From contig NC_083651.1 of NCBI RefSeq assembly GCF_963576545.1, positions 7,361,886 to 7,425,885 on the forward strand: a stretch of 64,000 bases of DNA, given 5' to 3'. Origin of the DNA: Limanda limanda (Eukaryota > Chordata > Actinopteri > Pleuronectiformes > Pleuronectidae). Positions 34,401 to 49,400 of the stretch are shown here, one piece after another; within the stretch, counting starts at the first letter, position 1, and each line of letters starts with the position of its first letter. Below the pieces are notes generated by a model, which was given only the letters and a program-made list of their open reading frames with translations, made no database searches and was not told the DNA's origin. The translations under genes and the position numbers were made by a program.

Positions 34401-37400
34401 GTCGATCAATCAAAACCTGGAGAAGAGAAAAGAACCTTATCTACAATCGATGTCAAAAGAAATGTTGAAATCTTGTATTTCGATACTGTACTGTATTTGC
34501 AGTATGAAGTAACGCATCAGAGCAAGGTGTAAGCAGAAGAATGTCATTTCTGCATCATGACATCGCTATAAGTTTATTCTCTCAGAGCTCTGTGTTGCTG
34601 TGTGAGTTATGACACAATTCATTATCCGTGGTTAGTCACAAGGTCGGGTTAATTTTCCATTCACCAAGGATGACGTCAGACGTCTTTCAATTTATAAATG
34701 ATACACGTTTCTGAAAATAATCTAAAGCCTTGTTAATACAGGAAACAAGATGCTGAAAAGTATGCACACAATGCATAAATGTTAAAAATACTGCTGTGCT
34801 GGAGAATATAATCTTAGAATCTGAGGGCATGTTGTAGTAGCATTATTCATAATATTAAAGGTTAGTTTCATAACAAAATCCCATCATGAGAAAGGGGTTT
34901 AATAGCATTTTCGATTGTTCTAAAAATAAAATAGATGTGCAGAACCCCCCCACATCAAGACTTAATAATGAACGTTTTATGATAACTCTATATCTTTTTT
35001 AAAGGTCCACTGATACGGATTTTAGAGGCAGATGCAAAACTATTAGTTGACGTAAATATCAAGAAAAAAAAGCTCTGATTCCTAAAATGTTGTAATTTCT
35101 TTGTCATACGGGTATTTTACAGTTTTACCATGAATTTATTACTATAAAAAACAAAACACAAATAGAACTTGAATTAAGAAAATAGAACTTTAATGTAAAA
35201 TTTTAACATAAATGCAAATCTTTTCTAAAGCTTACTCCTGTAAAGGTTTTCATGTTGGCATAAACACAGATAGTGAGAAGTCTGTGAAAGGGTTGCACCA
35301 GCTGATCTTTACCGACCAACTGATAAATCGGTCGGGCTCATAATTTGCCCTGACCATCCTTTGGCAAGTTGTGGTTTCATTCTTTTTAAAGCTCCTGCGT
35401 CTGTCAAGGCTTTTAATTATGTGTTGACAGGAGAATCTGATATAGGTGCTGCCAGTTGTTTGGTATTTACAGCATTGAATGATGAGATGTGTCAGAAATC
35501 CTATCATACAGAAGATGCACTTTAGAAAACAGTGGGATTCCATGACTTTTAGGAGGTCATGCAAAAACTGCAGTAGCTATGGCAGTAGTGGCTTTTATTG
35601 AAGAAAATACATCGGTTGGTTCAGCTTTTTATAAATAATAATAGTACTAGCTTAACTGGACTTTGTATTATAGTAATAATGAATGACTTTGCTTGATCTT
35701 TATTGAAATCTTCATTCGCCCAGCAGTCGTACTTGTGCAACAGATCATGCATGCAGTATGTTATCGCTTTTATGAAATCTATTGCTATGAAACACTTTAG
35801 TTAAAGCATCTGAATGAAATTGGTAACTATAAAATATGAAAGACATTTTGTAACACTGGTTTTTCAAGGCTGGGCCCTTGGGAGTGGACAAGTATAAAGA
35901 CTGATTCATTGTTAGGGCATTTGTCCACCGCAAATGTTTGTTTAATTCAATACTTTTTATTGGTTACCAGGGTGACAAGTCCCATCCCATATGATTAATT
36001 GCAGTAATAACGCCTTTCAGGTATCTGATAAGAGGAGATTTTTTTGTCTGTAATTTGCTGAAATTTGCACTCAAAGACGCAGTGGCGGAAGATGTAGCCA
36101 GAATCCTGAGGGCAGCTGAAGATTTTCCAAGAAATAACAGGGTTAGCACAAGATGTGATGAGCTGCTCCAGTTAGTACTCCTGTTTAAATTTATATTGAA
36201 GCTTGGGTTCTGCCATGGTAGAGGAAGGAAAATGCACGAGTAGGTTAGTCAAGAGTCGAGATTTATACTGGAAAACCTCTTATGTAAATAGTGGAATAAA
36301 TCCAAATTGTAATTTTTGGAGAATCCATTGTTCTCACTGTAGCTCTAGAGATTGAAATTGCACAATTTTAGCTTGACCTTCAAGGAAAGAAGCAAAGAAT
36401 GGAGCTAGGTGGAGCAGAATGCTGGATGAACGGAGTAGTTCTGGAAATGGTACACTCGTGTAAGTATTTGTTATAGATTTGGACACTACAAATTGATTTT
36501 AAGTAAACAAGTGAGTATGTGAGTGTAACAAATCAGTAGTGCCTATTAGGAGTGTTGTATCCTGCCTTTCATTTAACGACTCTGGAGTGCAGCAGTGGTG
36601 ACAGGACCTCTGAAAAGCCAAAGAAAAGAGAAAGAGTTACTTGTTTGATTCTGTTACCATGAGTGCTGCAGAAGGAGGTTTCAGTGACAGATGAACAAGG
36701 AGAAACGACAAGACGAAGACAAAATAAAGAATGAGAAAGAAACTGAAGGAAAGAGAGCAAGAGAGAGACTGTCCGTCTTCTGGGTCGATGTGACCATGGT
36801 TAACTACAACGCCTCTCACCAAATCCCATCCCTGCCAAACACTGGAGCTGCAGCTCGGCTCCACAATGGCTCCCTGTCAGTTGAATCAATGGGATCAAAG
36901 TGAGATTGCCCACCGCCAAATTAAGAATTGGCCCTAAGGTTCCCAAATCATGAATTTCAACTAAACCTTTCTGAATTCATGGGCAAATTCCGGCCTCCCT
37001 TGTCCACAATCAGCACAACCACAAAAGCTGTAACAGAGCCATACGGGCCTGATAATGAATGCTTCCTGTACAAGAGCTCTAACACACCAGCTGGTGGATT
37101 TATGGTTGGCCTGGGGATGGGAACTCTGTTCATAGGGTGATTTTTTTTTTTTCTTTTCTTTCTGTGGCATGACTCTTGGTAAACCCTGGAAGGCAGTTTG
37201 GATCCAGAAGGAATGGCTGCACGATTCTAGTAAAAATGAATGAGTCAGTGGGAATAAAAGAGTTGAGTGCAACAACTGTGGCTTGATATTATTCCATTTA
37301 TAAGTCTGTTAACAGGTTTGGGAGGAGAGAGCCTGAACGACAAAAATCAAATGATATTAATTTTTTCTGGTTGAATCAGTATCCGTTGGCCGATATTAAA

Positions 37401-40400
37401 TAAATGTATTAGTATAGCACCCATTCATAACATACATTATCTCAAGGCAGTTTACACAGGGTAGAGACGACTAGGGATGTCACGATATGAAATTTGGTGC
37501 CACGATTATTGTCAGACCAAGATATCACGGTTTCAAGGTAAATCGTAAAATTGGTTAATTGCGACATCTCTAAAACATATTTGTTGGTCAATGCTTCTGA
37601 CTAGGGATGCACCGATCCGATATTTGTATCGGTATCGGTACCGATATTGAAGACATTTCTAGATCGGGTATCGGTAACAATAGGTCGATCCATATCGGCG
37701 GATCTATTCAGTGTAATTCTATGCTGTGCGCTGTGAGTGACGTCATACGCAAGCAACACGCCGTGTTTACAAAATGCAGCGAGCGAAAGGATCAGCTCCC
37801 CCGTGTCACTTATGAGTTTAACAGCACACTGGGGGGAGTCCGGTGGCGCCTCACGGCGTCGCTGGTGCGGGGGGCTTTTTCTCATTTTCTTGGGACCGCG
37901 GGGTGGTGTCCGCCGGAGGGGCCCCCAGCGTCCAGAGTCGTCGCTGGTGCGGAAGGCGGGCCGTCGGAGGGGACCGGGTACGGCGGTCGGCAGCGGCGGC
38001 GACTCAGAACTGGTGCGGACCAGGGGAATCCGACTGTTTAATAAGTATCGGATCGGTATCGGCCAATACTAAACCTCAGATATCGGTATCGGTATCGGAG
38101 GTGAAAAAAGCAGATCGGTGCATCCCTACTTCTGACTGGGCAAAAATGGCTGATTCTGTGTTAAGAGTTGGTAATCGAAATTTCTTTCATCTCTCATCAA
38201 ATATTATATAGACGAAAAGCAACCAAACAGGTTTAGTGTTTATTTCTTCCATGGATTGCATGTGCTAGCTGCAGGGGTGTTGACTCTCATGATTTTTATT
38301 AAGGCATTATTCACCCAGCCATGAAGTAGGTCAGAGGGGCTGGATGTTAACATGAGTAAAGCCTGAGGGCTCTCAGGGCTCAGGTGTACACCTGAAACAT
38401 AGAGCGAGAAAGCTGCATGGATTATGTACGTGTTTGTACACATCAGAGAACTGTACACACTGAACATTCTGCTGCGTCTGCTGTTCAATTTGAATCATCA
38501 AACAATTTTCAGGCCTTTTCTTTTTTTGATTTGTTAAATTTATATTAAAGATGGTAACTTGCCAGCTTGCAATATTGCCCAATACATTTTTACAATTATT
38601 TTTGTCCAAATCCTTCACTTGAGTTTTCTTCATTGTCAAACAACTGTTTTCCATCATTGTATCACTTCAATGTTGTTGGTAAGGAGGTGTCCACCTCTCC
38701 AAAAATATATACTGTGTAATTAAAACCAGTAAAAACACAAAGTGAAGCATTATCACCTTAAAATGTGTGTTTCTGCAACACTATTGTAGACACAGAATCA
38801 GACGATAATGTTTGCTCAGCTTCCTATTTCTAACTATTTAAGGTCCATGTGTCCAGATCCTTCATTGGTCAAAGGTTTTAGTTGTGCGTTTATGGGGTTA
38901 TAAAAACAGCAAAGATGACATAGAAACGGTAAAAAAGGAGGACATCTTTGATCAATTAGAGGTAAATTCACATGGATGTAAATCTGTAGATTTAAAGAGA
39001 TTATAGATCATTTAGATTAGGTACTATACAGTAGTGTATTAATGGTGATTAAGTGATTAAGCTCAGTATTGTTTAGGGTTTGATGACGATTAAACTTTTT
39101 TCTAAACTGCTCAGACAGTCTTCAGGCTGATGAGCAGCCACAACAGGAGAGTATCTGATCACTGAATACAAACAACTCTTGGCAAGTGGGAGGAAGGTTT
39201 TTTGAGACAAATAATTGGCAAAAAGAGAAAGGAGGACGGTGGCCAGATATGAAAAGATGTAGTTAATAGCAAAGAGCTATAGGATGTTAGAGAAGAGAGT
39301 GAATAGTAAGAAGAAGAGACGATGCAATAACAAACCCACTGTAATTTACCACACTTGGGCTCCTCAGGAAGGTCGTTCCAGAGTCGAGGAGCTCTGACAG
39401 CAAACACAGGGTCACACCTTGTCCTCATCCTTGACTCAGGAACAACCAGCAGGTTCCTGCCTGAGGACCTCAGGCTGCGCAGAGGCTCATGAGGGATTAA
39501 TCATTCTAACATGCATTTAGGGGCCAGGCCATGCAGTGCCATAAAAGTAATCAATAAAATCTTAAAATCAATCCTAAAACAGACAGACAACCAGTGAAGG
39601 GAAGCTAAAATAGGAGTGACATGCTCTCTTCTCCTGGATTTAGTTAAAAGCCGAGCAGCAGCGATCTGTACAATTTGGAGCCTATTGAGTGCTTTTTGCT
39701 AAAGACATGTTAAAACACCCTTACAATAATCACGGCGTGAAGAAATAAAAGCATGTATGATGATGTCAGTGTCTTTAAAACTGAAGATCGATGTGATCCT
39801 GTATATATTCCTGAGATGGTAAGAACATGTCTGAACAAGCTTGTTTACATGAGAGTGTAGGCTGGTATCAAATATGCCACCAAGGTTGGCAACAGACCTA
39901 ACATTGTTGGATCGAGGACCCAGAGATGACTGGGAATTTGGGAATGTAAGTAATCTGGGCCAATAATGAGAATTTCAGATTTCAATTGAAGGAAATTATT
40001 TCTCATTGAGTCTTTAATATCTGCTTGACAGTTAACTAAATGGGACATGTTTGTAGGGTTGGGGGGCTTTAATGGGAGATATAATAGTGTATTGTCTTGT
40101 TAGCAAACTACTGACCAATGATAATTAAAGTTACATCAAGAAATACTGACATCTCGTGCACTAGTAATCAGCTTGCTGTTACTCATTTACACACTGTTCT
40201 CCACTCACTTTTCTTGGTTTTAGAGGCCCAAAAAATGCCCTAATATCACCAGCACTCTTTCTCGTTGACATGACGCACTCACTTAAATCCTTGATAAAAA
40301 CAACAACATTAATATTTTAACTTATGCAAAGGACTGTAGGTCGCTGCGTGAGATAGTTGCTGCTTATACGACTGGTGCACCACATGGTGTCTCAACTTCC

Positions 40401-43400
40401 ATGATCCCGACGAGCAGCAGCTGGAGCTGTTGTGTTTGGATGTCTGTGTATGCTCGAAAACAGAAAAGCAAAACCACAAGCAACTAGGGTTGGGAACCGA
40501 AACTCTGTTGCAAATTAGAACAGAATCCAAAATGCCAAGTACCGGGTACCCGTAAAGAAAATAGAATTTTGGTGCTGCCTATCGGTTCCTAAACTGCAAG
40601 GATGCCGTATGTATCTGCCAGGACCTACCTACGTAACTACGTAACGCACCACGCAACAGCCTGTCCATTTGTTTAGACACGATCTAGCATGTTTGGCCTA
40701 AGATGACTAAGATAAGCCGCGATAAACGGCAGAAGTGTGGCTTCACTTTATAAAAGACAACGTCGACAAGGCAAAGTGCAATGAATGCGGGAAGCTCACC
40801 AAACATTTAAGGCAACACGGTGTCGATCTGAAAGACAGTACAGCATATAGTGTCCTACGGTCTCTGAGCCCGAGTGTGTCATCTTCAGCTAGCGCCAGTA
40901 GCACCTCGCTAGCACCTCCAGTAGAGCAAGGGAGAGAGAGCTGCAACAGCAGCAACACACCGTTTCTGCTGACATTCAAGAGAAAGCTGACATAATTCAT
41001 ACATGTCATCATGTATGAATTATGTCAGTATAGGTTTCCTATAAATGAGACATACAACAAGTAGCTCAAAATGTTATTATCCACAAATGATTTACACTGT
41101 GTTGTTATTGGATATAGGATATTAGAGATTAATATTCATCACTGATCTTACAATTATTGATGTAAAATTAGTTTACAGTGACAGTTAAAAATAAAATTCT
41201 ACTAATTCACAAATACGACTTTTTCTTGTTTGGTTTTATTTATACACCAGTATTTTCAAGGCAAAAAGTTTCAACATTGCCTCTATCTCAGTTACTACAT
41301 ATTAACACACTTGGGCTAAAGACATGGAGCATGTCTGATAAGGCTGTGAGATAAGTTGTGGTTTCTTTTGTAATGTTGCCTGTCTACCACAAGGCGTTAC
41401 TACTACTGCCCTGGTGTAACATAAAGCACAGCTACTGTGCATCGATCAGGTCCAATAAAGATATTTTTGTTAGCTAAACATTCAAGCCCTTTTTTTTTCT
41501 TTTTCTTTTACATTTTGGAATAGAAATGGGGAATCAATAAAACCGTAATCAATAAGCAGGATCCAAATCGGTAATTTCTTCTTATTATTATTCATCGGCC
41601 AGTTTACAATTTCAGTTTTCTTTGGGGGGACAATTTTACCATATTTAAACATTTGTGGGGGCGGGGGGGGGGGGGGGGGGGAGAGATAGATGTGTTTTTA
41701 TGACAATTATGACTACTGCCCTGACTTAAACCATTACGCTGTGTCTACTATGGTAGCAGAATTAGAACATTACACTTTATCTTTCTAAACAGATAATCTT
41801 TAAAGGCATGATATCAGATCAGTACATAGATTTTAAATTTGTTGATTTTTCTTCAACTTCAACATTCAGTTTGTGTCATGTGTATCTCCTGAGATTAGTA
41901 TGCAGAGCACCTCTCAGCCTTTTAAATCCGTATCAGAAATTTTTTACTCCTCAACATCAATAATGGCATCAGACCCAAAAATCCATATAGGGCGTGGTCT
42001 TGTTAAAATGATTTGCAAAAATACTGTAGAAGTTCCAACTCTGCATCGGCTTGGAGTAGCACTTTTACATTCATACACGGAACTGTAAAAACCCATTGGT
42101 CTTAGCTTCCTTGCATAAATTAGTAAATTATGGTCAATAAAGACTTGACTTGTTGTCTATGACCTCTTTGTTTGTGAGTGTGTGTGTGTGTGCCGCATTG
42201 TTGTATGTCCCTATTTGTTACCATGGTTACATGGCATCTAGCCTGTGCTGCTTTACCCAGAAGCTTACGTATCCTCGGCTCTCTCTTAGATACTCCACCA
42301 GGCAGGCGACAGCTGCTACTTCTCTCCAGTTCCCATAGAAAGGTTCGGCCTTTGCTGAGCAGCAGATTTCATGACAACTCTGAGGAAAGAGGAAATGCCA
42401 GTGACTGGAGTGTATGAGAGTTGATAAAATGTGGAAATTATTACTTGCAGACCAACGTGACTTAAAGCAGCAAATCAGGGAGGTGGGGCTCTGCGTGTTT
42501 CTATCACACTGGAGTGTGAGGGACAAGTTGGTTTAATATCAATTATTATTGATAGTATTCTAAAGGAAGGGGGAGGCTCAGCGCTGTCACCTGGGAGCAC
42601 AATAGATTTGGCCCGCGCTTAGTCATTGTCAAGGTAATTGAGTCAGGCAGCTGTTGATGTGCTCTTAATTGCGTGTTTGACATATCAGACACGAAGGGAA
42701 TCAACGGTAATGCTAGAGTGAGTCTGATAATGGCTCGGAGGGAGAGAAAAGAACGACACAAGATAAAAGATGGAGGAGGGACGGAGAAAGGGCATGTACA
42801 AGGAGGGAGAGAAGAGGTCGTAGAATGCTAATGCGCGTGTGTGTGTTAGAATGAATTTTCGCCTTAATCGCTGGTGTGCAGGGTTTATATTTGAAATGTG
42901 CATAGCTGTCTGAAACCGTTTTTGTTTGTGACAGTATTTTTCTGTATGAACATATATGGACTAGAGTCAGTGTCCATTAGACATGATGGTGTCAGGATAA
43001 CTTTCTCATTTTTTTTGTCTCGCTCGCAGGCATCTCACACTGCTGCATGTGAACACTCAGACATTACACAGTCACCCAACAGCAGCACCGTATAAATATC
43101 ACATTTAAATGCATGTTGCTGAGGGCACACTCATTTACAGAGGCACAGAGGATGGCACTTGGAGGAGGGGTGACCCCCCTCTGGGTGTAGACAAACACAC
43201 AGACACACATTGCAAGAACATAAAAACCTCACCACAGAGCTTGATATAGAAGACACAAATACTGAATGCATGCATGCATACGTCACACAGTGCAACGTGT
43301 AACACACACACACACTCACGCTAGCTGTACCGCATACTGTAGAAAAAAACAATACACACTTGCCTACTACATATAAACATGTAAATGTAGCACAATTTAA

Positions 43401-46400
43401 ACACTTGTACAGATGCATGCATTACCTAGAACAAATACACACAGCAATTGCCATCTTAGTGTGGCAAAATGTTTTCTATAGATTAAAGTGAGACGCACAG
43501 AGTTACAACATGAATATTTATGAGTTGTTTCCAGAGCAATGTTGCATAACCATGAAGCTGTTTATTTTTGTCTCTGTTGGTCCCACATTCAGCGTCATGA
43601 TAGAATTGTAAAATAGATTCACATTGTGTTGTGCGAAGGATAATTAGTATGATTGTCTTCACCGTCTATTGGTTTGAGTCACAGTCGAATTTGAAAGCTT
43701 TCTTACACAATTTTTTATTTTCTTATTCTGTCTTGACTCTTTTGCGTCTTGCACGCACATTTCTTCTTCCTCACACACTGCAACACACTGTTGAAATGGC
43801 CTTGGGTTACCTTTGTCACCCAGTGCATGCTGGGACAGGCTGGAGCCCCAACTGAACCTGAAGAGTATTCATGGTCAGGATGGGTTGTTCATAGGTGCTG
43901 ATCACACATAAGCTGCTTACAGACATCCACTTAAGTCTGGAGGGGCTGTAAATGAGAACGCAAATGTCTGAGTCAGTTGCTCTGAACATTTTGTGTAGCG
44001 TTTCCTGCTAGCCCATGTGTGAGAGGCCATGTTGAAGACGTTTCTAACATGCGACGAATGCAATGATCTCTGTATAAAAATTAAAAAAAAGAGGAGCCAT
44101 ACACTAAGAAGACGCCGGCAAACATGTCAAGTTGGAAAGACGATGAGAATCAAGAGCTTTTGTCAATGAGGGCCGACACCGGTGTTGATGTGCTGTAACG
44201 AAAACACTGAGCTTTGTATCTAGTTATATTACCAGTTATATTTAGGGGACTGATAATCTATGAGAGTGTATAATTTGGTGCAGCTTTGAGGAGGTCTTTT
44301 GTGGAGGTATGTGCTCTCCTGACACTCCAGTTGTTTTTCAGCCAAAGAATAGGAGGAGAATCATGTTTGTTTGAGTAGAACCTGTTCTAAACACGCTGGA
44401 ATGAAAGCTTCAAAGACTGGTAACATTTTCATCTTCCCAGAGATGTTGTAGGACTGTGGAGGCTTGCAGCTGAGTCCACACAGATCGCAGCAGGTCATCA
44501 GTTCCTCCCACATTTCCTGTGTTTATCACATGGAAGGTCATTGAAAACTCACATATTTTCACTCAGGAGATTTTTCATAGGTGTTGAATTCTGCGGCTCA
44601 CATCTAGCACGTTCTAATGCTGTTATTAACCTTTTGTGTGTGACCCTTTTTTTAAAAAGAATTTCCTTCCTCATTCAGTTCATATCATTGTGATTTAGCC
44701 TAGTGCAACATGAATATGAAAACATCAACATTATTCCAATTGACTTCATATTGATTTAAAATGTATTTGATGCCTAAAGAAAGCAGAAAAATCCAGTTTG
44801 CTGCTTTGACAAAAATTATTATTTCAAATCATCAACTGCAGGAATAAAACCATGTTTAAATTCTCTTCCTTCCTCCCACACTGCACCCGCAACTAAAGAT
44901 AATGTACACACAGGGTATGACCTATACATTGATTTCTAATATGCAGCGTAATGTCCAACTGGAATAGAAAGGATTTGCCATCCTGCATCTTGTTCTTTAT
45001 GTAACAGACGTTGAATGCGTCAACCTGGAGCTCAGCTGTAATTGTGAATAATTTGGCTCTGATGCTGTATTTTAAATTTGTTTACCACTAAAGATTCAAA
45101 GATAAAATTCTTCTCAGAACAGTGAAACGTCACTGTCCTGCTGTCACCTTTGCCTCAGCACCCTACTATGTGTGTTTTTCATTACTGACCCACATCCAAG
45201 CAGGGTTGAGCTGAATCAACACCCTGGGGCTTTGTACCAACAAGTGAAACCACAGATGAGGTTTCCATCTCATTCTGGCTCTCCTCCTCATTGTGCTCCT
45301 CTACACCTCTCCTGTTTCACGGAACTGATGTAACACAGGTGTTGTGGGGTGGGAGGGTAAGGTTTCACTTAAGAGATGCAAATTACAGACGAGCCTTCTC
45401 TGTATGCAGAATTGTGTCTGACCCCTTGTTTTTGGTCTTTTGCTGTTAATTTAAATGTTGCTGTTAAAGTGGTTGGCTTGTCCAAATTCAATGACTTTGT
45501 TTGCCCCTGTGCTGTTTTTGTTTTTATTAAATAGATGTTTTTTGGGCAGTTTGTCTATATTGAAGGGACAGTTAAAGGCTGGACTGGGGAGAGAGATTGG
45601 GCCGGACAGGGCTGGGTCGCAACCTCACCTGCCGTTGCTGCAGGGTCCAAGCCTCTCAATGAGGGTTGTCCTTTATACCAGGCCTCAGTGGTGGTTGATT
45701 AAACGTAGTGCATGGTGAAGCTTGATTACCTCTGTCCATTTGTCATTCATCAGGATTACTCAAATAGTGCTGAACCATTTTTCATGACATTTATTGGATG
45801 TGTTGAGCATGACTCAGGGAAGTATAAACTAAATGTTAGCTTGGTGGAGGTATGCACTCACCGAGGGTCCCTTGTAGTTTATTCTTTATTTCTTTAAGCT
45901 TTAATCACACATCTATAAACATTTACATAAAAACTAATTATATTCATTCATTAGTTCTGATTACGAAAATATTATGCACCCAATCCTCGAGTGCAGCACA
46001 GGGAAGCAGGTGGTGGAAGAATTGTGTCAAGTTGAAGGTTCATGGCTCAGCAGTGGAAACAAAGACTTAAAATCTTAACACAAAACAGCAGACAGAAAAT
46101 CACTTATATCTTCACTGTTCAAAGGTAATGAAATTACCTCCATAATGTGTTAGGTGACGATGATATGAAATTCATCTCATTGCCAAAAGTAATGCACCAG
46201 TTCCGGGAGGCTCACCGCTTTTCTACCTACTTAAATTTGTAGCTGTGATAACTTTTCTTAGTTTTTATCTCCGTTACAGTGGGATAACCGTTTCCCAAAG
46301 GATCTGTGTTTGCTCTCAAAACTTCATCTTTAATTAGTTTCGAATACAAATCCCTCTGCACACCTTTCTTCTCCTAATGTGTTTTGCGGTTTTGTGTCAG

Positions 46401-49400
46401 CCTTGGTTAAAATAACCCTTTGTATGTGCACCCTTGGAGGACCAGCATCCACTCCATGGAGCTAATAGGGATGCAAAGAAAGAGCAAAGAATAAAAACAA
46501 ATCTCACCCCCTGCCTGTTTCCTTGCCTCCTACAGGGAGGAGGAGGCGAGCCTGCGGGACAAGATACGGGCAGACCACGAGCGAGCGCTGCAGGAGGCAA
46601 AGGAGAAGCTAAGGAAGTCACGTGAGGAGCTGAAGGCTGAGATCCAGACAGAAAAAAACAAAGTGATGGAGGACCTGAAAAAGAAGGATCAAGGGCCTAA
46701 ACCTTTGCCACCTGTCCCGATGCCAAAAGTGGTGGGTGTCAGTGACGGAGAACCACCCGAGCCTGACGTCAAAGAGAAACGAGACAAGATCAGAGAGGTA
46801 AGATGACCAGGTCTACTTTTTTAAATATCCAGTTGATAAGTATGTTTGTGATGTTATTTTCTGCAGTGTACGCAGTAATCCATCATGGGATTGATGCAGG
46901 TTATGGATTTGTATAGGTGTGACTGGCTCATACCGTTAGGGTGCTCATATATCTAACAAGAGCCATCAGAGAGTCATTACACTATCAGTCACTGAGTCAC
47001 TATAATAAGCACCTCCTCCTTTGGTGTTCAATTTATCTGAGCTTCACATTTAATAAAACTGTATCAATTCAATTTAATATAAACCCTTTCCTTAACCCAT
47101 AACAATGTAAAGTACTCACTCAAAAGCTTTTAAAAAACTAATTTTTAATTAAAATAACATTCTCAAATTGGGATTTATGAAACACTCAACTTTCACGACC
47201 CCTTTCTCTTCTCTACTTCTGTAGAAATGTAAACCTTAAGTCTTTGAGAGCTTGAAAATTTGGTTTAAATGCTTTTGACTTTGAAGTCGGGAAAGGCTAG
47301 AAACAAGCACATTCATCAACATTTTACCTTAAAAAAATGCCAATGAATATTTTTATGGTACTGATTATAATTATAATTTATTACTGTGATCATATCCTGT
47401 TTCAATCTGCTTCAGCATCTAAAAATGCATTGCTATCACAGACAAAGTTCCACCAATAGTCCACGAAGAGTCATGAATGGGACACATAGAATTTTAGGCA
47501 TTACTCCACTGTGATTGTTTTTGCAAACATCTCTAAATGAGAGCTAATTCCTCCCTTTTCAGGTGAAGGGAGGTAGAGCAGGTCGTCTATTAACCAGAGG
47601 GTTTGGGGCTTGATCCCCAGCTTCTGTAGTTCTCATGCCGAAGGATGTGGGTGGTTGATAGGACTAGAAATATGCCTTAAATAAGTCCATTCACCATCTA
47701 CTGTACCTCTGAATGCATTTATGTCGCCCGCACTCTGTCTCAGCACCAGCTTTTATTAAAGGCAACAGCGAGCCAGACGGGACAGCACTCGGGCAGAATG
47801 CAGATGGTGCTACCTGCTTTAGAGACCCTGCCAACCCCAGCCTCCTCTCCCTTCTCTGTGTACTTGTTCTTCCTTTCTGTCCTCCCTCCTGCTGTATATT
47901 CTCCTGCATGATTCCTACATATCGTCTCTCTTGAAACATCACTTCTAGTCGAACCACTTGCTGAGCACGGGAGCTGGCCTATTCACTCCAAAACCCGCCT
48001 TTGTCGCCAACAACCCTTTTGTTCCCTTCATGATTACCATTCAGACAGAACACCACACACTCCCAGATGCAAGGAAGTCGTAGCTGTACGAGCTATAGAA
48101 CTGCACACTACTGATTGACTTGTGATTCCAGGGAGAAATCAGACTATACAATAAAATACTATTGTGTCTTTTAAATACAGGTTACAGGCAGTTATTTGGC
48201 CTGCATTTAAAAGTAGTATGCAGTATGAGCATCCATTATTTTACAGCCATCATTTCATGTAGATGGAGTAATCCAGGCAGAGGTAGTTATTGAGCCAGTC
48301 TTTTACCAAAATATTTTCCATCTGCATCCCAAACAACAACTGCTGCTACAACTTCTGTTTTTGTAGCCTGATCCGATTGACGTGACATCACTTTTGATAA
48401 GTAAGAGTAACATTTCCACACGGATGTGTCCAGCTAAGATGAATTGGTCAGATGGAACTAGGGACTTTTGCTGCTCTATGGTCAGGCTCTTTGTCTATCA
48501 CATAGACTGTATATAAAGATGGACAACATGTTTGCATATCCATCTGCTGTACAAAAATGAAGAAAAATATCTGAGCTATGGCTGACAGCATTATGCGTTG
48601 TTATGTAAGTTGGAGTCAGTATGTATTTAACGAACTTTGGCCCATATCCCATCCGACAATGTGGAGGAGGCAAGGTTTATGACCTATACTGGAGCCAAAC
48701 ACTGAGGTTATCAGAATGATTTGGCTTCACTTCCGAGAGCCTTCATGTTGGCCAAATTCATATACAGTCAATGGTTTTTCCAGATACAGAAATTACCTCT
48801 GTTTTTATGTCTTCCAAATACAAACTATTGACTGTACAAAGAACATAAACACTCCTTTCCCACCACCTCTATTCACTCTGTGCTCTTTTGCTGTTCTGCT
48901 AATTACATATCTTGGACATTAATGGCCGTTAAACCTTTGTCTGGAAATAGAGACAGAGCTTTAGGGCAATAAAAGAAAAGGAATGGAATAGACTATTGAC
49001 TCTTTACTGTTCCATTGCTATTCGCCTACCGCATCATGAGATTTTGTTGGCCCAGAGCAGTTGAAATAAGCTGGCTGTTGCAGTTAATGGGCCGTGATAC
49101 AAAAGCATAGTTCCCTTTCAGTAAGTAATGTTTGTTCATCAATAATACTGGAAAATAATGTTCAGTCTAATATTAGAAGGTTATGTTTCCCCCTCGAGAA
49201 ATGAAGAGTTCTTAATACAGCAGCAGTTATTTATGTTCTCTCTGATGAACTGAAATCTTTGTTCCTGCTTTAGATACACAGGACGTCTATATTTGAGAGG
49301 TTACAGTGCTTTGTTATATTGCCATTTGAAAGTGCTCCAGTCGGATTTTTTCTCTTTTCTTTGCAAAGACAATTTGAAATGGTCATCAGTGATGTTCTAC

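Noticed and set aside
36691..36903. Open frame with a charged start and ordinary composition (70 codons)
   Set aside because: No domain, no conserved splice sites and no remembered homologue.
37607..38211. Overlapping open frames of 111-144 codons
   Set aside because: They run across MITE ends and the rRNA-like block, and the long frames are a by-product of its GC richness.
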